Numbered from the stretch's first letter, positions 1 through 8,680 are shown. The stretch is DNA of 37,072 bases from JAJDIA01 sp031555145 (GCA_031555145.1 JAVBUR010000018.1:1-37072); one strand, 5' to 3'. Program-made: numbers and translations. The notes: generated by a model not told the origin, from the sequence alone.

Positions 1-20
1 TATTGATACTGATTAAATAG

Positions 21-28
21 TACTTTTG
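21..28 (+). promoter_or_regulatory. Bacteroidales -7 promoter element
   Basis: TACTTTTG matches the Bacteroidales -7 consensus TAnnTTTG. Transcription would start near base 35, leaving a short leader before the ATG at 53. An in-frame TTG at 26 lies inside this box and is therefore not a believable start. The -33 box is weak or lies partly outside the window. Confidence 0.55.
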
Positions 29-52
29 TATGTTCATTACGCTAATGTTTAT

Positions 53-958
53 ATGAATACGGAACAGAAAGAAACAAAAGAGATAAATAAGCTGTCACTC
101 CTGATCGTTGCTGTGATCGCGTTGGTATTGGTTATCGGCGGAGGTCTCTACTACATATTTCACCAGAAACAACAGATGCAGGACCTCGTGGAAGGCTATG
201 CCCTTGACAAGGAAATGCTGGCTGATGAATATAATGACCTGTCCCTGCAATACGAAGGATACAAGTTCAGTGTCAGCAACGACTCCCTGGTCGCCATGCT
301 CTCTACCGAACAAGCCAAGGTGCAGCGCCTGATGGAAGAACTCCGTACGGTAAAAGCCTCCGATGCCAAACGTATCAACGAACTGAAGAAGGAACTGGAA
401 ACACTGCGTAAGATTATGCGTGGCTACGTGATCCAGATCGACTCCCTCAATCGTGAGAACGAACAACTGAAAACTGTCAACAAGCAAGTAACGGCTCAAT
501 ACCGTCAAGCTACTACCCAGGCCGCCAACCTGCAGAAGGAGAAGGAACAGCTCTCCGAGCGTGTCACTCTGGCCAGCCGTCTGAATGCGACCGACATTTC
601 CGTGTCGCCCGTCAACAAACGTGGTAAGGCTGCCAAGAAGATCAAAGATATGACACAGTTTGTCGTCAACTTCAAAATATCCAAGAATATCACTGCACCT
701 GTAGGCGAGAAGATGATCTATGTCCGGATTATGAAGCCTGACGACGACGTGCTGGTAAAGAGCCGTGCCGACGTCTTCGCCTTCGAAGGCAAAGACCTCA
801 ACTTTTCCATGCGGAAACTGATCGAGTACGACGGTGAAGAAATTCCGATGACGCTCTACTGGGATATCGAAGAATTCCTCTCGCCCGGCAGCTATCGGGT
901 AGATGTTTTTGCTGACGGTAACCTGATCGGTAAGCGTACCTTTGCGCTGACAGAATAG
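53..958 (+). CDS. Membrane-anchored coiled-coil protein of unknown function
   Basis: I do not recognise this protein as a named family. From the ATG at 53 it has 301 residues. A short charged N-terminus precedes one membrane segment at about residues 14-36. A long Gln/Glu/Lys/Leu-rich coiled coil follows at about 60-190, then a compact beta-rich C-terminal domain at about 205-301. With no cleavage site and a single N-terminal helix, most of the chain probably sits in the periplasm; a cytoplasmic orientation cannot be excluded. The gene has its own promoter and is followed by a strong hairpin terminator, so it looks monocistronic and separate from the efflux operon downstream. The ATG was chosen because the earlier TTG falls inside the -7 box. 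A structural or scaffold role is only a guess from the coiled coil. Confidence 0.8.
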   Translation: MNTEQKETKEINKLSLLIVAVIALVLVIGGGLYYIFHQKQQMQDLVEGYALDKEMLADEYNDLSLQYEGYKFSVSNDSLVAMLSTEQAKVQRLMEELRTVKASDAKRINELKKELETLRKIMRGYVIQIDSLNRENEQLKTVNKQVTAQYRQATTQAANLQKEKEQLSERVTLASRLNATDISVSPVNKRGKAAKKIKDMTQFVVNFKISKNITAPVGEKMIYVRIMKPDDDVLVKSRADVFAFEGKDLNFSMRKLIEYDGEEIPMTLYWDIEEFLSPGSYRVDVFADGNLIGKRTFALTE

Positions 959-989
959 AGTCTATACATATATTATATAGAGCAATGGG

Positions 990-1021
990 AATGGGCATAT
1001 TGTAAATAGCCCATTTTTTTT
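990..1021 (+). terminator. Rho-independent terminator
   Basis: Perfect 7-bp arms AATGGGC (990-996) and GCCCATT (1009-1015) are followed by a run of T. It ends the transcript of the coiled-coil gene. Confidence 0.8.
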
Positions 1022-1035
1022 GTGTTTATTCCCAA

Positions 1036-1063
1036 TTCGGCACTTGTGTAATGCCTACTTTTG
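1036..1063 (+). promoter_or_regulatory. Promoter of the efflux operon
   Basis: The -7 element TACTTTTG lies at 1056-1063. A weak -33-like TTCGG begins at 1036, giving a spacer a little shorter than the usual 19-21 bp. The predicted start of transcription is near 1070, so a coding start at the TTG at 1061 can be ruled out and the ATG at 1106 is preferred. Confidence 0.6.
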
Positions 1064-1105
1064 CAGTGTGACTGTTATATGTATATATCTGTAATAATAG
1101 GTGTT

Positions 1106-2485
1106 ATGTTTAAGGCAAAAAGATTGGACAAAAAATGGATCATGGGATTGCTGGTATGTTTTTCGGCAACGCTCTCCCTCAGTGCGCAGCAGACGCTCAC
1201 GCTGGATGAGTGCCGTGACCTGGCAATCCGCAACAACAAAGAACTGCGCATCTCGGCTGAGAAGGTGAAGATCGCCGCCAACGAGCGGAAGGCTGCCCTT
1301 ACCAAATACTTCCCGCAACTATCTGCGATGGGCGGCTATATGTGGAATGAGAAAGATCTGAACTTGATCGACTTCAGCCAATTGGGCACAATCGGATCGA
1401 TCCTTCCCGCTACGATCAAGGACATGTTCCGTCTTGATATCGAAAACATCTGGTTGGGGAATGTTTCCCTGGTACAGCCCGTCTTTATGGGTGGTAAGAT
1501 CATTGCTTACAACCAGATCACATCCTATGCCCGCCAACTGGCAGAGTCGATGAACGACCAGCAACTGCAAGACGTAATCTATCAGACCGACGAAGCCTAC
1601 TGGCAAGTCATCTCCCTGGTAAATAAGAAGAAACTGGCCGATGCCTACGCAGATCTCCTGCGCCGGATGGATAGCGACGTGACCGAAATGATCAATGAGG
1701 GCGTCGCCACCCGTGCCGACGGCCTTTCCGTGAAAGTCAAACTGAACGAGGCCGAAATGACGCAGACCAAAGTCGATAACGGCCTCGCCCTCACCCGCAT
1801 GCTGTTGGCTCAACTCTGCGGACTGCCGCTGGAAGAACCTCTCGTGCTGGCCGACGAGAACATCGGCTCCCTGCCCGTTTCTCCTGCAACTACATCGGTG
1901 GATATGAGCGATGCCTTTGCCAATCGCAACGAACTGCGGAGCCTCGAACTGGCTACCGAAATCTATAAACGGAAAGAGCGCATCGTACTGGCCGATATGT
2001 TGCCCAACGTTGCCCTTTCAGCCAACTACCTGGTGACGAATCCCAACGGTTTCAACGGTTTCAAGAATGACTTCGGAGGGATGTTCAACATCGGTGTCAT
2101 GGTCAAAGTGCCTCTTTCCGGCTGGTGGGAGGGGAGCTATAAACGTAACGCCGCCCGTGCCGAGACCTTCATCAAACGCCTCGAAACGGAAGACGCCCGC
2201 GAGAAGATCGAACTACAGGTCAACCAGTCGGTCTATAAGGTAAACGAAGCGAACAAGAAACTCACGGCCTCCAACCGCCATATGGAAAGCGCTGAGGAGA
2301 ACCTCCGCTATGCCGACTTCGGTTTCAAGGAAGGTGTCATCCCCGCCCTCAACCTGATGGAGGCACAAACCGCCTGGGTATCGGCCCGTTCAGGACTGAT
2401 CGACGCCCAGATCGAAATGAAACTCACCGAAGTTTACCTCACCAAAGCGTTGGGTAAGCTCACAGTAAACGGACAAAAACAATAA
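1106..2485 (+). CDS. TolC-family outer-membrane efflux channel
   Basis: This is the outer-membrane exit duct of a tripartite efflux or secretion system. From the ATG at 1106 it has 459 residues, the usual TolC size. A signal peptide of about 26 residues ends in SLSA-QQ. The mature start TLTLDECRDLAIRNN is the hallmark N-terminus of the outer-membrane efflux protein family, and two long helical repeats follow (about 27-230 and 250-455), with the second repeat near FGFKEGVIPALNLMEAQ. It is first in an operon with a HlyD-like adaptor and two ABC-2 permeases, spaced by 14 bp and then overlapping, so all four products probably form one machine. The substrate is unknown. The family call is firm. 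Confidence 0.93.
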   Translation: MFKAKRLDKKWIMGLLVCFSATLSLSAQQTLTLDECRDLAIRNNKELRISAEKVKIAANERKAALTKYFPQLSAMGGYMWNEKDLNLIDFSQLGTIGSILPATIKDMFRLDIENIWLGNVSLVQPVFMGGKIIAYNQITSYARQLAESMNDQQLQDVIYQTDEAYWQVISLVNKKKLADAYADLLRRMDSDVTEMINEGVATRADGLSVKVKLNEAEMTQTKVDNGLALTRMLLAQLCGLPLEEPLVLADENIGSLPVSPATTSVDMSDAFANRNELRSLELATEIYKRKERIVLADMLPNVALSANYLVTNPNGFNGFKNDFGGMFNIGVMVKVPLSGWWEGSYKRNAARAETFIKRLETEDAREKIELQVNQSVYKVNEANKKLTASNRHMESAEENLRYADFGFKEGVIPALNLMEAQTAWVSARSGLIDAQIEMKLTEVYLTKALGKLTVNGQKQ

Positions 2486-2499
2486 AAATATAACGAACG

Positions 2500-3513
2500 A
2501 TGGACGAGAAGAAGAAGTTTTCGATCAACAACATGATGCTGGCCTTTATTGCCTTCCTGGTAGTCGTCGGACTGGTGGCGCTGGCCGGATTCTTTGTGCT
2601 TACACCTCCCGACGATGTGATCATGGGACAGGCTGAAGCCACACAGGTACGTATCTCCGGCAAAGTACCCGGACGCATTGAAGCCTACCGCGCTGCCGAA
2701 GGCGACTGTGTACAGAAGGGTGATACGCTCGTATTCCTGTATACCCCCGAAGTGCAGGCTAAGTTGCAACAGGCCGAAGCCGTCCGCCAGGCTGCCGAAG
2801 CCCAAAGTGCTAAAGCCCGCAAGGGCGCCCGCGACCAGGAAGTGACCGGCGCCTACGAACTGTGGCAGAAATCGATCGCCGGACTGGAGATCGCCCGCAA
2901 GTCGTACGACCGCGTGCAGAACCTCTTCGATAAAGGCGTCATGTCGGCACAGAAACGCGACGAGGCCGAAGCCAACTACAACGCCATGGCTGCCACCGAA
3001 AAGGCCGCCCGCTCACAATATGAGATGGCGAAAGAAGGCGCTCGCCAGGAAGATAAAGCCGCCGCTGCCGCCTTGGTGCAACAAGCCTCCGGAGCCGTGG
3101 CCGAGGTCGAAGCCTACATCGGTGAAAGCATCCTGCTCTCACCCATCGACGGCGAAGTCGCTGAACGTTTCCCGCAAGTGGGTGAACTGGTTGGTACTGG
3201 TGCACCAATTATGAATATCCTCGACATGAACGACCTCTGGGTCACCTTCAGTATCCGTGAAGACCTGCTCAGCAGCGTCCGTATCGGATCGGAACTGAGT
3301 GCCTTCATCCCGGCCCTCGGCAATAAAACCGTCCGGCTGAAAGTATATTATATGAAAGACATGGGTACCTACGCTGCCTGGAAGGCCACGAAGACAACGG
3401 GCCAGTTCGACTCGAAGACCTTCGAAGTGCGTGCTCGTCCGCTCGAAGCCATTGACGGCCTTCGTCCCGGTATGTCAGTCATTATGAAGAAAAAAGGGAA
3501 AGAGATCTTATGA
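2500..3513 (+). CDS. HlyD-family periplasmic adaptor (membrane fusion protein)
   Basis: This protein links the inner-membrane permeases to the TolC-like channel. The 337 residues start with a cytoplasmic tail and one membrane anchor at about 15-37. A biotinyl-lipoyl half-motif follows (RISGKVPGRIEAYRAAEGD), then an Ala/Glu/Lys-rich helical hairpin at about 80-180, the second lipoyl half (SPIDGEVAERFPQVGELV), and a beta-barrel domain (LWVTFSIREDLL). This is the classic HlyD order. The stop overlaps the start of the next permease by 4 bases (ATGA), indicating translational coupling. The sequence does not indicate the substrate. Confidence 0.92.
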   Translation: MDEKKKFSINNMMLAFIAFLVVVGLVALAGFFVLTPPDDVIMGQAEATQVRISGKVPGRIEAYRAAEGDCVQKGDTLVFLYTPEVQAKLQQAEAVRQAAEAQSAKARKGARDQEVTGAYELWQKSIAGLEIARKSYDRVQNLFDKGVMSAQKRDEAEANYNAMAATEKAARSQYEMAKEGARQEDKAAAAALVQQASGAVAEVEAYIGESILLSPIDGEVAERFPQVGELVGTGAPIMNILDMNDLWVTFSIREDLLSSVRIGSELSAFIPALGNKTVRLKVYYMKDMGTYAAWKATKTTGQFDSKTFEVRARPLEAIDGLRPGMSVIMKKKGKEIL

Positions 3514-4688
3514 CATTTGTGCAAGGCATACGGTTGCTGCCCGGCCTGATGGCGCGGGAGATGCGTAGATTGGCGTCAAAGCCACTCTACTTCATCTGCA
3601 TGCTGCTGGTGCCGGTGGTGAGCATTGTGTTCTTCATTCATCTGATGTCGGCGGGATTACCTACCGACTTGCCCGTTGCAGTGGTGGATCTGGACAATAC
3701 CGTCACCTCGCGTAACCTGATCCGACAACTGGATGCCTTCGAGCAGACCCAGGTCTCTATCAAAACGATGTCGTTCTCCGAAGCCCGCCAGGAGGTACAG
3801 AAAGGGACTGTCTACGGTATTTTCTACATTCCCGAAGGATTCTCGGTGGATGCCGCTTCGGGACGTCAACCGAAGCTGTCGTTTTATACGAACAGTACCT
3901 ATCTGATCGCCGGCTCATTACTGTTTCGCGATATGAAGACGATGTCCGTACTGGCCGGTGCAGCTGTCGGCCTTCAAACAGGGCAGGCCAAAGGACAGAC
4001 CATAGCGCAGATCATGGGGCAGGTGCAGCCGATCACGATCGACACCCACGTCCTTGGTAACCCGTGGCTCAATTATTCTGTCTATCTCAACAACACCATC
4101 CTACCGGGATTACTGCAACTGATCATCTTTATCATTACGGTATTCTCGATCGGAACGGAGATCAAATTCCAGACCTCGCGCGAATGGCTCAGTCGTGGAG
4201 GTGGTTCGCTTACCGTCAGCCTGCTGGGCAAGCTGCTGCCGCATACAATTATCTTTACGTTGCTCGGCTTCCTGCTCTGTGCATTGCTGTATGGTTACAA
4301 TGCCTTCCCGCTACAAAGTGGTTGGGGACCGATGCTGTGGGCAATTTTTCTGCTTGTGGTTGCTTCGCAGGCAGTGGGTGTGTTTATGATCGGTGTGCTG
4401 CCGACATTGCGCTTGGGACTGAGTTTCGCCAGCCTCTTCGGTATGTTGGCCTTTTCGGTGGTTGGCTTCTCCTTCCCGGTGCAGGCCATGCATCCGTCGC
4501 TCCATGCGCTTTCAAACCTGTTCCCGCTCCGACATTACTACCTGATCTATATCGACCAGGCGCTGAATGGGCGTGCGCTGTTTTACACCTGGACGGAGTA
4601 TCTGTGGCTGGCCGCCTTCCTCATCCTGCCGGTGCTGATTGCACGCAACCTGAAGAATGCGCTGTTGTATTTCCGTTATATTCCATAA
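3510..4688 (+). CDS. ABC-2 type transporter permease (first of two)
   Basis: This is an inner-membrane permease of 392 residues with YhhJ/YbhS-like topology: one helix at about 27-47, a large periplasmic domain of about 140 residues with the recognisable GLPTDLPVAVVDLDNT segment, then five closely spaced C-terminal helices from about residue 195. It overlaps the adaptor gene by 4 bases and precedes a second, diverged permease. The two probably form a heterodimeric membrane core. No nucleotide-binding domain is fused to it and none is encoded alongside, so energy must come from an ATPase elsewhere or by an unknown route. The substrate is unknown. Confidence 0.9.
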   Translation: MTFVQGIRLLPGLMAREMRRLASKPLYFICMLLVPVVSIVFFIHLMSAGLPTDLPVAVVDLDNTVTSRNLIRQLDAFEQTQVSIKTMSFSEARQEVQKGTVYGIFYIPEGFSVDAASGRQPKLSFYTNSTYLIAGSLLFRDMKTMSVLAGAAVGLQTGQAKGQTIAQIMGQVQPITIDTHVLGNPWLNYSVYLNNTILPGLLQLIIFIITVFSIGTEIKFQTSREWLSRGGGSLTVSLLGKLLPHTIIFTLLGFLLCALLYGYNAFPLQSGWGPMLWAIFLLVVASQAVGVFMIGVLPTLRLGLSFASLFGMLAFSVVGFSFPVQAMHPSLHALSNLFPLRHYYLIYIDQALNGRALFYTWTEYLWLAAFLILPVLIARNLKNALLYFRYIP

Positions 4689-4698
4689 TGCTGTTGTC

Positions 4699-5967
4699 AT
4701 GCGTGAACCTCACTTGCTCCCTATAATCAGGGAAGGTATCCTGGATACGTTCTACATCTGGAAGGAAGAATTGAAAAGCGTCTTCCGCGACTCTGGTGTA
4801 ATGATCTTTTTCTTCCTTGTCCCGCTGGCCTATCCGGTACTGTATGCTTTTATCTACGACAATGAAGTGGTGCGCGAGGCCCCGATGGTCGTTGTCGATC
4901 AATGTGACTCGTACCTCAGCCGTGAGTTTGCCCGCCGCGTCGATGCTACGGCCGACGTACGGGTGGTAGCCAAATGCAGCGATATGGAAGAAGCCCGCCT
5001 GATGATGGACTCGAAGCAGGCGTATGGCATCCTGCTCTTCCCGCCCGAATTCAGCAAGCAGATGCACGAAGGACGGCAGGCTACTGTATCGCTCTACTCC
5101 GATATGAGCGCCCTCCTGTTCTACAAAGCCTTCCTGCTCTCGGCCACGGAAGTGTCGATCGATCTGGGAAAGGAATTCCGCTCGCATCTGCAACCGGCCT
5201 CGACCGACAAGCAGCAGGAGATCGCCGTCGACCCCGTTCCCTACGAGTCGGTTACGATGTTCAACACACAGAACGGTTTTGCCAGTTTCCTTGTCCCCGC
5301 TATCCTGGCGTTGGTGATCCAGCAGACGCTGATCCTCGGTATCTGTATGCTGGGGGGAACAGCCCGTGAGCGGAACCGGTTCCGCAGCCTGGTGCCGGTC
5401 AACAAGCATTATACCGGTACGCTTCGGGTGTTGTGTGGAAAATCCCTCGCGTACATTTTATTATACATCGTCGTCTGTCTGTGGACGCTGGAGATTGTAC
5501 CCCGGCTGTTCGCGCTTCCGCAGGTGGGAACCTTCGGTACGGCGCTGGTCTTCCTGCTGCCTTACCTGCTGGCTTGTATCTTCCTGTCGATCACACTATC
5601 GGGTTTTATGACTACGCGCGAGTCGCCGATGCTGATCTTTGTGCCGCTGTCGGTGATGCTGATCTTTATCTCCGGCGTCTCCTGGCCGAAGGAAGCTATA
5701 CCCCCGGTCTGGCAGTGGATAGGTTACCTCTTCCCCTCCACACCCGGTATCCAGGGATTTATCCGGATCAATACCACCGGAGCCGCCCTGAACGAAGTGG
5801 CACACGAGTATCAAACGCTGTGGATGCAGACAGGCATTTATTTCCTGACCGCCTTCCTGGTCTACCGCTTCCAGATCCTCCGTACCCGCCGCCTGATATC
5901 CAAACAAACTGAACAGTTGCGTCGGAAACATCAGCATAAGGCCATTCTATCAACGGACTCGGAATGA
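4699..5967 (+). CDS. ABC-2 type transporter permease (second of two)
   Basis: This is a second ABC-2 permease of 422 residues. It has the same plan as its neighbour: an N-terminal helix (VMIFFFLVPLAYPVLYAFIY), a periplasmic domain starting APMVVVDQCDS, and a C-terminal bundle of helices from about residue 200. The open frame extends back to 4657, but that start would lie inside the previous gene. The ATG at 4699, 10 bases after the previous stop, gives a natural N-terminus (MREPHLLPIIREG) and is preferred. The chain ends in a basic tail rich in Arg, Lys and His. It is the last gene of the operon, and no obvious U-tract terminator follows before the palindrome array. Confidence 0.9.
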   Translation: MREPHLLPIIREGILDTFYIWKEELKSVFRDSGVMIFFFLVPLAYPVLYAFIYDNEVVREAPMVVVDQCDSYLSREFARRVDATADVRVVAKCSDMEEARLMMDSKQAYGILLFPPEFSKQMHEGRQATVSLYSDMSALLFYKAFLLSATEVSIDLGKEFRSHLQPASTDKQQEIAVDPVPYESVTMFNTQNGFASFLVPAILALVIQQTLILGICMLGGTARERNRFRSLVPVNKHYTGTLRVLCGKSLAYILLYIVVCLWTLEIVPRLFALPQVGTFGTALVFLLPYLLACIFLSITLSGFMTTRESPMLIFVPLSVMLIFISGVSWPKEAIPPVWQWIGYLFPSTPGIQGFIRINTTGAALNEVAHEYQTLWMQTGIYFLTAFLVYRFQILRTRRLISKQTEQLRRKHQHKAILSTDSE

Positions 5968-6018
5968 AGTATTATCGGCGGTAGAAACCTCTATTGTCAA
6001 CATCCTTTTCCCTTATTC

Positions 6019-6106
6019 GTCGCACAGTCGTGCGAAGATGTTCGCACGACTATGCGAAGGCCTTCGCACGACTGTGGAAATATCTTCGCACGGCTGTGCG
6101 AAGGAT
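6019..6106. repeat. Four tandem 22-bp imperfect palindromes (array A)
   Basis: Units begin at 6019, 6041, 6063 and 6085. The core is TTCGCACGACTGTGCGAA followed by a 4-base linker. CGCAC recurs at 6021, 6043, 6065 and 6087. The opposite arm TGCGAA recurs at 6031, 6053 and 6097, with a decayed copy TGGAAA at 6075. The units are contiguous with no unique spacers. The array lies between the convergent ends of the efflux operon and the DUF1080 gene. Its function is not known. Confidence 0.85.
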
Positions 6107-6191
6107 AGGGCATCGTAATGTTGCCAAGAAATCATGGATTAGCCGATAATAGAAGTTGGGGAAACTGTTATTACTTCGTGCAGCGGGAAAA

Positions 6192-6246
6192 GCACCAGCC
6201 CTGGGATGCCGCGTAAACGACGTCCCAGGGCTGGTGTTTTTTGGAC
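6192..6246. terminator. Bidirectional hairpin terminator
   Basis: Arms GCACCAGCCCTGGGA (6192-6206) and TCCCAGGGCTGGTG (6223-6236) form a long perfect stem, with T runs on the plus strand (6237-6242) and the minus strand. It lies just beyond the stop of the minus-strand DUF1080 gene and can also stop plus-strand transcripts leaving the efflux operon. Confidence 0.8.
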
Positions 6247-6252
6247 AACGAC

Positions 6253-7638
6253 TTACAGTTTTACCTTTGGACGGTACATGTCAGAGGCCTTCAGGTCAAG
6301 TTCCTTCTTCATGCGGATACAGTATTCAAGCATGCCGACTTCAGGCTCGACATTATTGGTGCCAAAGCTGAACTTCAGACCGGCGGCTTTGGCTTTCTCA
6401 AGGATGGCCTTGTTGGGTATCTGGTAGCGATCGTTGATCTCAAGCGCTTTGCCGCTTTGCGCCAGTGCGTCGACGAAACGGTTCATACGGGCTTCTGTCC
6501 AGAATTGGTCGTAGCGGTCTTGCATAGCCGGGGGGAGGAAGCAAGGGTTGACATACACATCGACAGGTTCCTGCAAGACCATGCAGATACGGTCGACGAT
6601 CATGTCCATGTATTGTTCTTCGTTCTCGATCCAGGTTTCTTCCGGGATCCAGAGGCGGGTACGGCGGCCTTTGTTGTCGGTGAAGGTGAGGGCGTCGGTG
6701 AATACGTAGTCGAACTCATCGCGGGCAGCCTGCGAGAAGGTGGTGAGCCACTCGCGTCCTTCAGCCTGCATGGCGAGGATGTAGGGCTGGGTACGCATCT
6801 CTTCAAGGAAGGAGTATATTTGTTCGTCGTTGGTGATCGGGAAGCCAACGCCGCAGTTCGGTGCAACAGCGTAGTTGATGCCTGTGCGACGCGATTGTTC
6901 GGCGGCTACTTCTTTCGTTAACCCTCCTTTGAGGTGTACATGGTAGTCGAGCACGGGAAAGTCTTCCTGGTGCAGGCGGATGATATCGTCCGTCTGTTCG
7001 TTCACTGCCTTGGCCTGCAGGGAGAGGTCGATTCCTTTGTCTTCGAGTGCTTCCACTGCAATGCTCTTGAACTGGATGGCACCGGTGCCGGTGCTGGCGA
7101 GGGCGAAGGTGCCTTCAGACAACAGGGCTTTGTCGTTCGGAGCGACACGGTAGGGGGCTTCGGGTTCGACATACTCGACTACAGGCTGGCCGTTGATTGT
7201 CACGGCGATGGCTTTACCTTCTACACGGACGATCATGGTGCACCAGTCGTTCTCACGAACGAAACTCTTGGTGAGGTTGCGTACGGAGAGCAGGCTGCCG
7301 CTCATTCTCCACCAAACGGGGTCGGTGAGGTCGTTGTTGACAGAAACGCCGTAACCTTTGCTCAGCGCCGGGTCGGTGTGGAAATAGACGATGCCCTTAC
7401 CCCCCGGTGTGGAACGCAGTTCCATCGTGAGTGTAAAATTTTTGTATTTGCCGTTTTTGAATACGGCTTGTGCGTTGGAGCCTGCCAGCGTGAGGGCGCC
7501 GTCCTGGACGGAGACATCGCCTGCGGTATTCCAGTTACCGGTGTCAGTACCGTTGAATAACTCGCCGCTGCCTGAGGTAGTGCAGGATAAGGCCATGAAG
7601 GCGAAAAGTCCTGTAAGAAGAGAAGATAGCTTTTTCAT
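6253..7638 (-). CDS. Lipoprotein: DUF1080-like domain fused to HxH metal-hydrolase-like domain
   Basis: This exported lipoprotein of 461 residues is probably involved in sugar-derivative metabolism. The signal peptide ends in a lipobox with Cys19 (FMALSC). Residues about 27-198 look like a DUF1080 (3-keto-disaccharide-hydrolase-type, concanavalin-like) domain: ELFNGTDTGNW, GKGIVYFHTD and a terminal IQFKSIAVEAL. Residues about 228-461 begin FPVLDYHVHLKGG, an HxH metal-binding start typical of PHP or amidohydrolase-like TIM barrels, with later acidic candidates in EGREW and DALTF. The ATG at 7638 was chosen because the upstream frame runs into the promoter at 7673-7680. It is divergent from a TIM-barrel epimerase-like gene, a pairing that fits oxidised-sugar metabolism. 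The first domain is well supported. The catalytic role of the second is inferred. Confidence 0.82.
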   Translation of the reverse strand: MKKLSSLLTGLFAFMALSCTTSGSGELFNGTDTGNWNTAGDVSVQDGALTLAGSNAQAVFKNGKYKNFTLTMELRSTPGGKGIVYFHTDPALSKGYGVSVNNDLTDPVWWRMSGSLLSVRNLTKSFVRENDWCTMIVRVEGKAIAVTINGQPVVEYVEPEAPYRVAPNDKALLSEGTFALASTGTGAIQFKSIAVEALEDKGIDLSLQAKAVNEQTDDIIRLHQEDFPVLDYHVHLKGGLTKEVAAEQSRRTGINYAVAPNCGVGFPITNDEQIYSFLEEMRTQPYILAMQAEGREWLTTFSQAARDEFDYVFTDALTFTDNKGRRTRLWIPEETWIENEEQYMDMIVDRICMVLQEPVDVYVNPCFLPPAMQDRYDQFWTEARMNRFVDALAQSGKALEINDRYQIPNKAILEKAKAAGLKFSFGTNNVEPEVGMLEYCIRMKKELDLKASDMYRPKVKL

Positions 7639-7672
7639 GTGAAACTGATTTGATGTTCTTAGTTTAATCATC

Positions 7673-7680
7673 CAAAGATA
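7673..7680 (-). promoter_or_regulatory. -7 promoter element of the DUF1080 fusion gene
   Basis: On the minus strand this reads TATCTTTG, a match to TAnnTTTG. It implies a leader of about 28 bases before the ATG at 7638. The -33 side is weak. Confidence 0.5.
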
Positions 7681-7753
7681 GTTAAACGGAGAAGTCGGAT
7701 AACAGTTTTGAAGATTTTAACACATTTATCGTGCATTCTGGTGGAAATAGTTA

Positions 7754-7761
7754 TAATTTTG
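7754..7761 (+). promoter_or_regulatory. -7 promoter element of the TIM-barrel gene
   Basis: TAATTTTG matches TAnnTTTG. It predicts a leader of about 43 bases before the ATG at 7811. The two divergent genes therefore have separate promoters about 75 bp apart that could share a regulator. Confidence 0.5.
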
Positions 7762-7810
7762 TGAAAAATCTAATTACCGGCATTCTCAAACGTAAAAATA
7801 TATTATTATT

Positions 7811-8680
7811 ATGCAAAACAGACGTGACTTTTTGAAGCAGGCTTCCTTGTTGCTTGCAGGTGGTATGGTAGCTCCGCAGTTGTTATCCTCTTGTGGTGGC
7901 CCGGATAAATACATCGGTCTTCAGTTGTATTCTTTACGCGACATGGTAAAGGAAGATGGCATCAAAGCCGTACTTGAAACAGTGGCTAAGATGGGTTACA
8001 AGAACCTGGAAACTGCCGGTTACGACAATGGTAAAATCTACGGTATGGCTCCCGCTGAATTCAAGAAAATCGTTGACGATCTGGGTATGAAATGCACCAG
8101 CGCTCACCTTTCACAGGCTTATTCCAAAGAAACGGAAGCTGAAGTGATGGCTTGGTGGGATCAGGCAATCGCCGCTCACAACGAACTGGGTGTGAAATAC
8201 ATGGTTCAGCCCTGGATGCCGGTGAATGCCGAAACAACATTGGATGACCTGAAGATGTATTGCGACTATTTCACGTCTGTAGGTTACAAGACGGCCGCTG
8301 CCAGCATCGCTTTTGGTTATCACAACCATGATTTTGAATTCAAGAAAATTGGTGATCAGGTGATCTACGACTTCCTGCTGAACAATGTAAGCAAGAACCA
8401 TGTATTCTTCCAGTTGGACGTTTACTGGTGTATGGTAGGTGGATACAGCCCTGCTGAATACCTGAAGAACTATGCCAGCCAGTTCAAGTGCGTTCACATC
8501 AAGGACGAAAAAGAAATCGGCGCCAGCGGCAAGATGGACTTCCAGCCTATCTTCGAACAAATGAAGGCTAACAATATCAAGGACTGGTATGTGGAAGTAG
8601 AACAATATACCAACAATGACGCGGTTGCCAGTGTGAAAGAAAGCTACGACTATCTGGCCAAGGCTCCTTACGTTTATTGA
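7811..8680 (+). CDS. Exported sugar phosphate isomerase/epimerase-like TIM-barrel protein
   Basis: This protein belongs to the xylose-isomerase-like TIM-barrel (AP endonuclease 2-like) superfamily and has 289 residues. The N-terminus MQNRRDFLKQA has a twin-arginine motif at residues 4-5, then a hydrophobic stretch and SSC, suggesting Tat export and possibly lipid attachment. Barrel landmarks are YIGLQLYSLRDMVKEDG near the start, FGYHNHDFEF in the middle (a likely metal and substrate region) and VEVEQYTNNDAVASVKESYDYL at the end. Family members isomerise or epimerise sugars or process 3-keto sugars. Divergent pairing with a DUF1080 protein favours the last of these, but no substrate can be read from the sequence. 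A terminator follows directly. Confidence 0.88.
   Translation: MQNRRDFLKQASLLLAGGMVAPQLLSSCGGPDKYIGLQLYSLRDMVKEDGIKAVLETVAKMGYKNLETAGYDNGKIYGMAPAEFKKIVDDLGMKCTSAHLSQAYSKETEAEVMAWWDQAIAAHNELGVKYMVQPWMPVNAETTLDDLKMYCDYFTSVGYKTAAASIAFGYHNHDFEFKKIGDQVIYDFLLNNVSKNHVFFQLDVYWCMVGGYSPAEYLKNYASQFKCVHIKDEKEIGASGKMDFQPIFEQMKANNIKDWYVEVEQYTNNDAVASVKESYDYLAKAPYVY

Noticed and set aside
26..52. In-frame upstream TTG start for the first gene
   Set aside because: It falls inside the -7 promoter box at 21-28; the ATG at 53 fits the predicted leader.
1061..1105. In-frame upstream TTG start for the TolC-like gene
   Set aside because: It lies within the -7 box and transcription start region; the ATG at 1106 gives a proper signal peptide.
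6019..6106. CRISPR array
   Set aside because: Units are contiguous palindromes with 4-base linkers; there are no unique spacers and no cas genes.
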